The position numbers and the translations under genes are program-made. Positions 1-9,549 of a stretch of DNA of 22,082 nucleotides are shown here, one piece after another. The notes beneath the pieces were generated by a model. It was not told where the DNA came from, ran no database searches, and was given only the letters and a program-made list of their open reading frames with translations. Location of the stretch: positions 21,277-43,358 of the forward strand of contig KV908417.1 in assembly GCA_002005505.1 (NCBI GenBank), given 5' to 3'. Source of the stretch: Botryococcus braunii (taxonomy: Eukaryota > Chlorophyta > Trebouxiophyceae). The first letter of the stretch is position 1, and each line of letters opens with the position of its first letter.

Positions 1-756
<756 letters not shown>

Positions 757-1157
757 CCCTTGTTTCTCAAGACAAAGTGTGTATGTTGGTTTGCCCTAAC
801 CATATCATGGAGCTTCGTCCGTCCTAAGGTGGAGTGAAGCTCTCCTCATTGGTCTTTGTGCTTGTCCTTCAACAGCGGGCGGTCCTTCATCGCCCAACTT
901 GTACATGACTATGTGACTACCACCAAGCATGATGGTCTGTGATACATCTGGTTGCATCACCGCAACCTAGCTAGAGCATGTTTTAAAGTGTCTATATTAC
1001 CACTTGTTATCCAATATCATCCTACTGGACCTCCCCTAACATAGAATACAATATAATAGTTTTTGGCATACTGTCGATTTTATGCATTCAATTCAAGTTT
1101 TCACATAAGAACAGCACATAAGTTGGGGATCACAATTTCCTGCGTCGTTAATGTCTG

Positions 1158-1160
<3 letters not shown>
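757..1160. other. Unassigned intergenic sequence
   Basis: No convincing gene is seen. A short stretch after cttcaacag at 873 stays open for about 22 codons (it includes FIAQLVHDYVTTTKHDG), which could be a terminal exon fragment. Nothing else supports that. Confidence 0.5.
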
Positions 1161-1217
<57 letters not shown>

Positions 1218-1256
1218 TGTGTGTGTGTGTCCGCGTGCGTGTGTGCGTGTGCGTGT

Positions 1257-1303
<47 letters not shown>

Positions 1304-1372
1304 TGTGTCTGTGTCTGTCTGTCTCCCCCTCTACCCTCCCCCCCTTTGGGTGTGTGTGTGTGTGTGTGTGTG
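1161..1372. repeat. (GT)n microsatellite, interrupted
   Basis: GT dinucleotides run from 1161 to about 1319 with CG, CT and GGGT interruptions. A short C-rich spacer follows, then a second GT run to about 1372. Long CVCVCV or HTHTHT open frames on either strand are products of the repeat and not genes. Confidence 0.95.
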
Positions 1373-1576
1373 CGTTTGCCAGGTCATTAATTACATTGTC
1401 AACATGCAGGTCCGTGTCAGAGGCAAACCCTACATTGTAGAACACTAGCATATGCCTTGGTGTATTTTGTGTAGTCATTTCAACATTTCACATGAATTAC
1501 AGCACATTTACATGGGGAAAAGAATTTTCTGAGTCGTCGCGTTGTGGGGGTTGAGGGGGAAGAGGGAGGTAGAGAG

Positions 1577-1577
<1 letters not shown>

Positions 1578-1644
<67 letters not shown>
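1578..1644. repeat. (AG)n microsatellite
   Basis: A nearly pure AG tract of about 67 bp. It is followed at once by a short direct repeat, gggggtccctacgctactgtgg, which occurs at about 1647-1668 and again at 1709-1730, 62 bp apart. Confidence 0.95.
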
Positions 1645-1646
<2 letters not shown>

Positions 1647-1647
<1 letters not shown>

Positions 1648-1730
1648 GGGGTCCCTACGCTACTGTGGTACGCCTTGGGCTCGTTTCGATTCCAAAATGC
1701 AGCAGTGGGGGGGTCCCTACGCTACTGTGG
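1647..1730. repeat. Short direct repeat, two copies 62 bp apart
   Basis: The string gggggtccctacgctactgtgg is present twice, separated by about 40 bp of unique sequence. This is a small local duplication at the edge of the AG tract. Confidence 0.8.
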
Positions 1731-1793
1731 CAAACATAGTGACAGAAAGTCAGTAGATGAGATGGCCTTCCCAAAGCCTCCCATGCACCGCTC

Positions 1794-2550
<757 letters not shown>

Positions 2551-2870
2551 TCCCCTGGAGGACCAACTGGTATGCTGCCCCTCGGCCCTGCCGCATTTCT
2601 CGCCTCACAGCATTGGAGCGCCTGTATACGTGCTGGCTGGCGCAAAGGCGGTACATCGCATGCGTCGGATGACGGCGCTTGCCATGGGAGTGGAGCACGA
2701 CTTCATATCTGATTCAAAGGAAATCTCAACACTTATGGCCTTCAATTGAACAACAGGCATGCTGCTCAGGCGCAACTCCTCTTGCGAGCCCGTTACATGG
2801 AGGATAAGAGGGGTTCCCAGCTGCACGGCCCGAGCCTGTATCAGCCCTAGTGGGGGCTTGCCAGCCTTAG

Positions 2871-2912
2871 TTGCACAGCTTTGGAGCTGTGCAAATATCC
2901 GGATCCGGATAT
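2871..2912. repeat. Hairpin followed by an 18 bp perfect palindrome
   Basis: 2871-2894 is a perfect inverted repeat with 10 bp arms (ttgcacagct / agctgtgcaa) and a 4 nt loop. It is joined directly to a perfect 18 bp palindrome, atatccggatccggatat (2895-2912). No gene lies nearby to give it a role. Confidence 0.8.
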
Positions 2913-3660
2913 CTGATATATTACAAGGATTGATCTCGTGGATCAAGAAGGAAATCTCCGGGACAAGATCTTCTACAAGGATATCCTAGCCTTCTTGTTG
3001 AATCCATATGTATACCCAAACCAGCAAGTCAATTTCAGCTTGACACCCTAATTAGCCAGCATTCCATTTATTAACAGCATTTCATATCATCGACACTCCA
3101 CAGGGACGTCCTCGTGCTCCCCAAATCAATTGTATTTGAGTTTTCATACAACAGGGACGTTGACGTGCTCTCCAAATTGATTGTATTTGGGTTTTGATAC
3201 CACAAAACTCACCGATCGTGGTGTGTTATGCTTGGTCCTGCATGCTCGCTGTTCAGCTATGTATCATATTTGTACGGATAGCGACCTCATTGACCTATCC
3301 CAATCAGAATCCCCGTGTTATAGTGCGAGGACTAGCTAGTACTACGTCGCTTCGAGGGCGAGCTCAGCAACTTTAAGCATATGCTTATATCGTTAACAAC
3401 TCTTGCGTGCTCATGCACATGTGAAGCTTACCTGCGCTTTTCTACCATCATCAGCAGAAAGAGAAGCTAGTGTTGCGATCCGCCCAGAAGGACTTTGTTT
3501 AAAAAATATGTGTTGCAATCAGGATTTGCACAGAAATTGGTGAACGTCCCAGGGCCCCTCAGAACAGCTTGACATGTTTCAGGCAACTGATTGGAACTGC
3601 GCAGCCACTGTATTGTACTGTACTGTAATTTTACTGCTGTACTACTGTACAGTAGTACAA
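2913..3660. other. Unassigned intergenic sequence with a 51 bp tandem repeat
   Basis: No gene is seen. Two diverged tandem copies of about 51 bp (3101-3151 and 3152-3202) each contain cagggacgt, a gtgctc core, ccaaat and gtatttg. The interval ends in a run of tactgta words and a 16 bp palindrome, actactgtacagtagt, at 3641-3656. Confidence 0.6.
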
Positions 3661-3984
3661 TACATGTACTGTACTGGAACAGGCATACCGGCATACATGC
3701 ATGGTACATACAGTGGCGCCACTGTATACAGTATACGTATACGTATACCGTATACACTAGTGGCGCCACTGTATGTACCATTCACATATGCCGGCATGTG
3801 TAACAGTGGCTAGGACCGGCCCGCGGGTTCGAATCGGCTAAGTGCTCGGGTCGGATCCGTGTTATCATGGTCCTTCTGGATAAGGTCTCGTGGAAAGTGC
3901 AGTACGGCAAGTGTGCCTGGTAGTAGCGTAGCTCAAGGGACGTGTCCCTAGTCGGTGCATGCCTGTTCCAGTACAGTACATGTA
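3661..3984. repeat. Nested inverted repeat (foldback element candidate)
   Basis: A perfect 26 bp inverted repeat bounds the interval at 3661-3686 and 3959-3984. Inside it lies a second inverted repeat, 3702-3723 against 3759-3780 (22 bp, including the palindrome agtggcgccact), separated by a gtatacgtatac-rich loop. About 160 bp of ordinary-looking sequence fills the rest. The architecture resembles a foldback or MITE-like element. No target duplication or transposase is seen, so it could also be a local inverted duplication. Confidence 0.5.
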
Positions 3985-4072
3985 TCCTGTACGTGTATAT
4001 CTGTGTATACGCATATGCACTATAGTGTGCATAACATATACGTACAGTGTAATGTACATGTATACGCATGTG

Positions 4073-4078
<6 letters not shown>

Positions 4079-4110
<32 letters not shown>
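4079..4110. repeat. (CA)n microsatellite
   Basis: A short CA array. It is flanked by two similar AT-rich phrases built on gcactatag(t)gtgcat or gcactatagtatgcat, one before 4040 and one after 4120. Confidence 0.9.
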
Positions 4111-4116
<6 letters not shown>

Positions 4117-4351
4117 TACATATATGCACTATAGTATGCATAGCTATATAGTGCTGCATAGTGCCTGGGTGGCCTTCCTATATCGTAATTACGTGGTATC
4201 CCTTATAAGTAGGGTAGTGCCACGTGGTATCTGCACAATTGTAGCTACAGCGTATAAGCTGATTAGCTACAAATGCGCAGACTGTACATGTACGTCGAAA
4301 ATGTATTGCATGCTCAGCATAGATATACATGTGCCCATATGGTGGGTTAAA

Positions 4352-4362
4352 CATGTGTGTGT

Positions 4363-4429
<67 letters not shown>
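4352..4429. repeat. (GT)n microsatellite
   Basis: A nearly uninterrupted GT tract of about 77 bp in AT-rich intergenic DNA upstream of the H2A.Z gene. Confidence 0.95.
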
Positions 4430-4430
<1 letters not shown>

Positions 4431-5015
4431 ATTCGTGTTGCTCGCATGCAATACATTTATATTGTCAGGACATATATGACGCTTTGTAATTTGGCTGAAA
4501 ACGAATCAATACGGGTAATAAGTCATAACTATTTAATAAAAGTTATACATTTAGTTATATGACTTTCAAGACGTCAAATGTGTCCTATATCAGCTGGTCA
4601 CTCAGTTTCAGTGCATGTGATGGTTGTAAGCAAATGCCAGATCCGTGCAAGATACGTAAATATATATGCGCATATCCATATAGACAATATTCCTTGTCAG
4701 CGATAAGGAATATTATTGCAGCGCGCGCGCAAGAAAAATTGTCCATAGTGGGCATTTTTTTTATAAATTTAAGTACGATATTGTACCTTAATTTTATGCA
4801 TGTTACAAACCCCCAATGCGGATTAATCCCCATGAACGACACCGTTACGTAACTGTCACGTTGCGTGACAGTTCACCTGCTTGAACCGGTCTGCTTTGGG
4901 TGCGAGTGCAAAGCAGTGCTGTTAGAATTCTACGTTCGAACGCCGTGTTTCTTCGTCTTAAATCAACAGTTTACATACAATCTCTTGCGGACGCTGGGCA
5001 CACAAGTCACGCACG
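4430..5015 (+). promoter_or_regulatory. Upstream region of the H2A.Z gene with dyads, CCAAT and TATA-like sites
   Basis: This AT-rich interval precedes the H2A.Z start codon. It holds a TATAAAT string at 4762-4768 and a CCAAT pentamer at 4813-4817. It also holds a 10 bp palindrome gttacgtaac (4844-4853) that overlaps a perfect hairpin aactgtcacg-ttg-cgtgacagtt (4851-4873). A further inverted repeat, aatattcctt / aaggaatatt, lies at 4686-4714. CCAAT elements are common in histone promoters, but the transcription start is not visible and none of these sites is proven. Confidence 0.35.
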
Positions 5016-5978
5016 ATGTCCGGGAAAGGGAAAGGGAAACAGGGGCTCAAAGGATCACTTCGTGGCACGCCTGTGCAGAAGAAGCCGATCTCCCGTTCAG
5101 CTCGTGCCGGGCTGCAGTTCCCTGTTGGTCGTATGCATAGGTTGCTAAAGGTGTGCACATCTAAACTTTGTTCTAAGGCTTGCCCGTTGTTGTGCCGAAT
5201 AATTTCAATATTTTGTTGTTAAATAGCCAGCTATAGGCTGGACCCTCGACTTCTTGTGTCTCCAACTGTATATAGTAGGAAACAAGGCTTGAAGTTTCTT
5301 GTTGACAGAGCCGAACAACTAGCCATGGTCGTGTGTCAGCTACAGCGGCTGTCTACACTGCGGCCATCCTTGGTATGAAGTCGTTCTTGAAGACCATCCT
5401 GAACTCTGCACGCCTAAAATAAAAAACCTGAAAAATGTCAAAATCATTCAATCAGTGCTGCTAGCATATGCCCCGTTCGGTGTCAGACTGTATTCGATTG
5501 AACTTTACCCGTCTCGTTCCTGACGTTTCTCGAGTGTGTTGAGCAGAGTATTTGACGGCCGAGGTCTTGGAGCTGGCAGGAAATGCTTCCAAAGATCTCA
5601 AGGTCCGCGTTCATTTTTAATTTACTAAAAAATGAAAGTACCTCACATATTCTTTCTTGCAATTAAGTTGCACAATTTTGCAGTGTGGACTAAATAAGCT
5701 TAAGTTAAAACACGTCCAGGTGAAACGTATTGCACCTCGTCACTTGCAGCTCGCTATTCGTGGAGATGAAGAGTTGGACAAACTAATCAAGGTATGTTGT
5801 ATTCAATAATGGGCTCAGCGTACACATTTGACACATATCCTGGCACCCTACAAATTGAAACTAATTAGCTCACTTTTTGTAAAATTGCTATTAAACTTAT
5901 AACAACAATTAAAACTAGCTCTACGTTCCTGCATCTTGCAAATCAGTTTGAAATTAGTGCGTGCACGCACCCGTGCGC

Positions 5979-6034
<56 letters not shown>

Positions 6035-6043
6035 TGTGTGTGT

Positions 6044-6096
<53 letters not shown>

Positions 6097-6419
6097 CGCT
6101 CGCACGTGTGTCCGTGCGGGGGTGCACGTGCGCGCTCCGACCTGCCTCTATGTGTTGCACGAAGGTCAAGAGCCCATCTGTCGCCATATTGTTATGGATG
6201 GGCTGCTCACCTTCGTGCAACACATATTCTCCTTTGTACGTTTGAAAATGATATTGACGCCCTTGTGAAGTCATATCATATGATCTTTCATGAAGGACTT
6301 CGCAGTTAGGCAAGCATTTTGAGTTTGCTGTCTTGTTCATGCAGGCCACACTTGCTGGAGGTGGTGTCATTCCACATATTCACAAGTCTTTGATGAACAA
6401 GCCTATAACTAAAAATTGA
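5016..6419 (+). CDS. Histone H2A.Z, five exons
   Basis: This gene encodes the H2A.Z variant, which replaces H2A in nucleosomes at promoters and other regulated chromatin. Exons are 5016-5150, 5309-5372, 5547-5602, 5720-5791 and 6345-6419; all introns are GT-AG, intron 2 is phase 1 and the others phase 0. The product is 133 residues, close to the usual 128-136. A short lysine-rich tail ([10 protein letters not shown]) leads into [13 protein letters not shown], then [48 protein letters not shown] and [18 protein letters not shown] and the [10 protein letters not shown] docking segment are diagnostic of H2A.Z rather than canonical H2A. Acidic-patch residues in EYLTAEVLE and DEELD are present. 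Serine in RVSATAAV, alanine in RIAPRH and the C-terminus MNKPITKN are unusual. No AATAAA signal is obvious downstream. The frame is intact, so the gene looks functional. Confidence 0.95.
5981..6089. repeat. (GT)n microsatellite in H2A.Z intron 4
   Basis: A GT array of about 110 bp, broken by single gatg and tacg interruptions and ending in a gcgcgcgcgc run, lies inside the 553 bp intron 4 (5792-6344). The other three introns are 117-174 bp, so the repeat accounts for part of this intron's extra length. Alternating GT and GC tracts can adopt Z-DNA. Confidence 0.95.
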
Positions 6420-6670
6420 AGGTTGTTGTTATAGCAATCAGCGGAAGATCTATACTCTAGAGTATAAGACTGAGGCAAAGAGATCCGTTCATGAAGAAGA
6501 AGATAGCGACTGATTACAATGCTTGAACTTTAGTTTTCGTGAATTTGTCGTCTTAACTGCGACGCAGAGCAGCCATTTGTAGAATGCACGCGTTCATCTA
6601 ATTATGCATGACACCCGAGAGAACTGTACGGGATCTCCCTATGCACGCATATGAAGTACAAGGTAATGGT
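6420..6670. other. H2A.Z downstream region
   Basis: The presumed 3' untranslated and flanking sequence. It contains a perfect 16 bp palindrome, tatactctagagtata, at 6451-6466, which could form a short stem-loop. I see neither the ACCA-flanked conserved stem-loop of replication-dependent histone mRNAs nor an AATAAA hexamer. Confidence 0.4.
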
Positions 6671-6732
6671 TGTCTTTACATTCCTTCCCCCTTGGAACGA
6701 ATTCGTTCCAAGGGGGAGGGAATGTAAAGACA
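6671..6732. repeat. 62 bp near-perfect palindrome
   Basis: The two 31 bp arms (6671-6701 and 6702-6732) are reverse complements with one mismatch and no spacer; the centre is the ttcgaa-like ggaacgaattcgttcc. As single-stranded DNA or RNA it would form an almost complete hairpin. No coding potential is seen. Confidence 0.9.
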
Positions 6733-6880
6733 GGCATCGAAGACAGGCTTCGAAGATGACAGGCAAGGGCCCTACTTCATGAAACGCCGATCATGAAGAT
6801 AGATCATAGAGGCAAAGGAGCCCTTCTGATCTTGGGCAATTAATTCACACACATCAGGTCAATTACAAGTTGCAGAGAAA

Positions 6881-7075
6881 TAAGGCGTTAGAAGATACTC
6901 CAGGCAGGGAAAAGAGGAACAATTCCCTCCAGTAGCACAGAAGATGGCCTTTAAGGGCCTTCCCTTCCAATAGAAAGTCGCATCTATAGATGCGAAGGCC
7001 CTTAAAGGCCATCTTCTGTGCAACTGGAGGGAATTGTTTCTCTTTTCCCTGCCTGGAGTATCTTCTAATGTCTTA
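6881..7075. repeat. 195 bp foldback inverted repeat
   Basis: Arms of roughly 75-80 bp (about 6881-6961 and 6995-7075) are reverse complements with only a few mismatches. The ~33 bp centre ends in a perfect 16 bp palindrome, cgcatctatagatgcg (6979-6994). The form resembles a foldback or MITE-like element. No flanking target duplication is identified. A precursor for small RNAs is possible but untested. Confidence 0.8.
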
Positions 7076-7499
7076 GTTCTTCCTAGCTAGCTAGCTACTA
7101 CAACTGTAAGTTGATTCCAAGGGGCATGGCTCCCAATCCATATTACTCCCCCCATCCTTCAACCCAAGTACATTAGAACAGTAAGCTGGAAAACGGAGGT
7201 ACAGTGTACATTATGCTGTACTGTATGCTGTACTGTGTGTTGTACTGCTTTGGAAAGAGGGTCCACAGAGCCTAATTGCAAGGCCTAAACACCATGAGGA
7301 GTACCCTCCCAGCGCTGGCCCCAAACCCTCCCAACCCACAAGCCACCCTCCCAAGTCTAAGCGCGACGAGCGCTTAGGAAAGCAGTGGACAACGGCGTAA
7401 GAGGGTTTCTGCCATGGTTCAGGAAAAAGGGACTATGTTGCGTAGTGGCCTGTACTGAATTGTTATAAACGAATTCCACAATGGTAAAATACTTGCAAC
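7076..7499. other. Unassigned sequence
   Basis: No gene is seen. The stretch contains short repeats of tgctgtactgta (around 7212-7250), a C-rich segment with repeated accctccca words (around 7302-7355) and a small hairpin taagcgc-gacga-gcgctta near 7358-7376. It may hold the decayed 3' end of the neighbouring gypsy element, but no LTR could be identified. Confidence 0.4.
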
Positions 7500-7540
7500 T
7501 GGGACCCACAAACCCTCTCAGCATGTCCTCAACGGTCCGA

Positions 7541-7747
7541 TTAGCTCTCGATCTGACCGTCGGTTTGAGGGTGGTAAGCAGTAGACATATTCAGTTGCGT
7601 GCCGAGTAACGACATGAATGCCTTCCGAAAATGACTAGTAAACCTAGGGTCTCTGTCAGATACAAGGGAAGTAGGCATGCCAAACCGTCTAAATTTTGTT
7701 TCAATGAAGATCTGAGCCAACTGAGGTGCACTGAGGTGCACATGCAT
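7541..7747 (-). pseudogene. Gypsy integrase catalytic core fragment
   Basis: The frame reads LVSDRDPRFTSHFRKAF, then YHPQTDGQIE, which are the second Asp and the Glu regions of the retroviral-type DDE core. The upstream part with the first catalytic Asp is missing or unrecognisable. Just after QIE the frame is lost, but the next bases in another frame continue the expected sequence (ANRTVEDML), so a single-base deletion broke it. Integrase inserts element cDNA into host DNA; this fragment cannot. Confidence 0.85.
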
Positions 7748-7820
7748 TCACAGTTTTAGAACAAGGCGCCAATACAATCAACTTGTCCAACCGATCAACA
7801 AAGACTACAATGGAGTCATG

Positions 7821-8096
7821 TCAACAGCACAATGGCAGGTCTGTCACCAGATATAAAGAAACGCTCTCCCAAGGCGACTCTGGTACAGGCAAGGGCTGCA
7901 ACAATCCAAAAGGTACTTTGCTAGTCCCCTTCATCCGCTGACAGCAAGTACACTCTCTGCAGTACCGACGTACGGCAGACAACATGGCAGGCCAATAGAA
8001 GAACCCGCACACATGCTCAGCCGTCTTGTGAGCGCCCAAATGGCCTGAAAAAGGTGTGCTGTGACACTCTGCTAGGATTCTCTCCCTCACAGGGCT
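7821..8096 (-). pseudogene. Gypsy integrase H2C2 zinc-finger fragment
   Basis: The segment ILAECHSTPFSGHLGAHKTA followed by YWPAMLSAVRRYCRECTCCQ carries the HX4H and CX2C arrangement of the integrase N-terminal zinc finger (PF17921 type). The downstream KGTSKVPFGLLQPLPVPESPWE is the typical link to the catalytic core. The frame then runs into a stop. Its upstream edge is an inverted duplication (8097-8162). Confidence 0.85.
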
Positions 8097-8162
8097 TTCT
8101 GAAACATAACATTTGTCATGCTCGGTATATGTACCGAGCATGACAAATTTTGTGTTTCAGAA
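8097..8162. repeat. Inverted duplication inside the gypsy remnant
   Basis: Two 31 bp arms (8097-8127 and 8132-8162) are reverse complements with two mismatches and a 4 nt loop. The left arm corresponds to minus-strand gypsy coding sequence (TEHDKCYVSES); the right arm is its inverted copy. This indicates a palindromic duplication that arose within the element. Confidence 0.85.
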
Positions 8163-8268
8163 GTATATCTACAGCAAACCCCTTTTCCAACTCAGGGTTC
8201 CCAGATCCAACAAAACAGGGACCTGTGGATCATTTTCATATATGTGACGAAGGATATTTTAAAATCCT

Positions 8269-8391
8269 GTGTCAGATACCTTGTTGGAATATTCCAACAA
8301 TTAAATAATTATTGTTGGAACAACGATCTTCGAAGAGTTGAGTCAGGTTTATATAACCCTTACTCAACTCTTCCAACAAGGTATCTGACAC
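8269..8391. repeat. Nested inverted repeats inside the gypsy remnant
   Basis: A perfect 20 bp inverted repeat (8269-8288 against 8372-8391) encloses two further ones: ttccaacaat/attgttggaa (8292-8301, 8311-8320) and gaagagttgagt/actcaactcttc (8332-8343, 8362-8373). The right outer arm lies in gypsy coding sequence (VSDTLLEEL), so the left arm is again an inverted copy of element sequence. Confidence 0.85.
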
Positions 8392-8550
8392 AAGAGGGGA
8401 GACATGCAGAGTAGCTAAGTCTGCGCGCCGACTCATCGCATCCGCGACCACGTTAGCAGTACCTTTTATAACACATCTAATGTCAGGCATGAACCTCATA
8501 ATGTCAGCCAAAGAGCGCTCTTGTCGATCAGGACTCGTCGGTGCAGTCAA
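8392..8550 (-). pseudogene. Gypsy RNase H C-terminal fragment
   Basis: The frame contains RQERSLADIMRFMPDIRCVIKG and then NVVADAMSRR, the hallmark end of the gypsy RNase H domain, where ADAMSR or ADALSR is typical. It continues into a linker (LATLHVSPLVSDTLLEEL) that normally leads to integrase. It is separated from the N-terminal half by a frameshift region at 8551-8612. Confidence 0.85.
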
Positions 8551-8612
8551 GAGGAATTTTAAAGATTTTGGTCAGTGTACACAGTAAACTTCCCCCCAAT
8601 AAGCAAATGCTT

Positions 8613-8831
8613 TCACATACGTAGGGCGCCTACAAGTGCCAATACTTCTCTGTCATATGGAGCCAACTTTCGCTCTCTGGGCTGCAGTTTCCTAGACTCA
8701 AAGGCAACCGGCTGCAGTCCGTTACCTTGACCTTGCTGTAACACACACCCAATAGCAAAGGCAGATGCATCCACATGCACAACAAAGGGTTTTTGCAAGT
8801 CTGGTGGGTGCAAACAAGGAGCAGTACACAT
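8613..8831 (-). pseudogene. Gypsy RNase H N-terminal fragment
   Basis: The frame reads PFVVHVDASAFAIGCVLQQG, then ESRKLQPRERKLAPYDREVLALVGAL. This is the RT-connection/RNase H segment of Ty3/gypsy elements (catalytic Asp in VDAS, Glu in DREVLA). The domain would degrade the RNA strand of the RNA-DNA hybrid. It is preceded by thumb sequence with stops (8837-9123) and truncated at the left edge. Confidence 0.88.
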
Positions 8832-8836
8832 CAGAT

Positions 8837-9123
8837 ATTCAATTTGTGGAAATCCTGCTCATGCAAGTCATCCCACTGCCATGGAGCATCCTTTTAAAAC
8901 AACTCAGTGAGAGGGAAGGCAACATGAGCAAAGTAATCTGCAAACGTATCATAAAACTGTAGAAGACCCATAAACGAACGAAGTTAAGACACACAGGTAG
9001 GGGTGGGCCAATTCATGATAGCCTCAATTGAGTTGCAACCTTCTTCGGGTCCACCCTCACTCCCTCACTGGAAATGACATGTCCCAAATACTCCACCTCG
9101 GGTGCGCAAAACAAACACTTGAA
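8837..9123 (-). pseudogene. Gypsy RT thumb/connection fragment
   Basis: Read in more than one frame, the minus strand gives CLFCAPEVEYLGHVISSEGV, NWPTPT, then LRSFMGLLQFYDTFADYFAH, FPLTELF and DAPWQWDD. These are the characteristic stretches that follow the RT active site in gypsy elements. Stops and indels break it several times, and no single frame spans it. Confidence 0.8.
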
Positions 9124-9124
9124 G

Positions 9125-9379
9125 CTATACCGTCCTTGTGGGGGACAAAAAGGATGGGAGCCCCGGAAGGACTAGATCTATAGAGCTGGGCCTGATAGAC
9201 CCTCGTTCCAGCTCTTGCAGCTGTGCCCTAAGCTCAGCAAGCTGAGCTCCCGACAGCGGGTAAATATCGGAGGCAGGAGGTCGAGCACCAGGTTCCAGGT
9301 GGATTTCGTGGTCTCCGACTCGAGGTGGTGGAAGACTGTCAGGCAAGCCTGATAGGACATCCGAGAACTTCTGCAACAA
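9125..9379 (-). pseudogene. Gypsy RT N-terminal fragment
   Basis: The frame contains FSDVLSGLPDSLPPPRVGDH, then IHLEPGARPPASDIYPLSGA and LERGSIRPSS, the conserved lead-in to gypsy reverse transcriptase. The palm with the catalytic aspartates should follow, but the sequence jumps almost directly to the thumb at 9123. About 200 residues of RT have therefore been deleted. Confidence 0.85.
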
Positions 9380-9549
9380 GTCCTAGGAGGCCTCCAACCC
9401 CGGCTGGGCATGTATTGGTTCAGAATCCCGTTGTACAGGTTTCAACTTTGAGCACATACAATTCTGTCAAATCAGAAACAAATCTATCCAACCCTAGGGC
9501 AGAAATCACATATTTAGGCACATCAGAACCCTGACTACGTAGGTATACC

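Noticed and set aside
1063..1478. Long open frames of alternating Cys-Val or His-Thr on both strands of GT arrays (also near 5850-6370, 11475-12706 and 20677-21825)
   Set aside because: These are translations of (GT)n, (GA)n or (CT)n repeats. Such tracts have no stop codons in several frames, so length is no evidence of coding.
3825..3945. tRNA-like promoter boxes (ggttcgaatc near 3829 and tagctcaaggg near 3933)
   Set aside because: The B-box-like string lies upstream of the A-box-like string, the wrong order for a tRNA gene or SINE, and no T-arm stem pairs around ttcgaat.
5407..5430. aaataaa-like string as a polyadenylation signal of a short H2A.Z transcript
   Set aside because: It lies in intron 2 of a gene whose later exons are intact and in frame, so premature polyadenylation is not supported.
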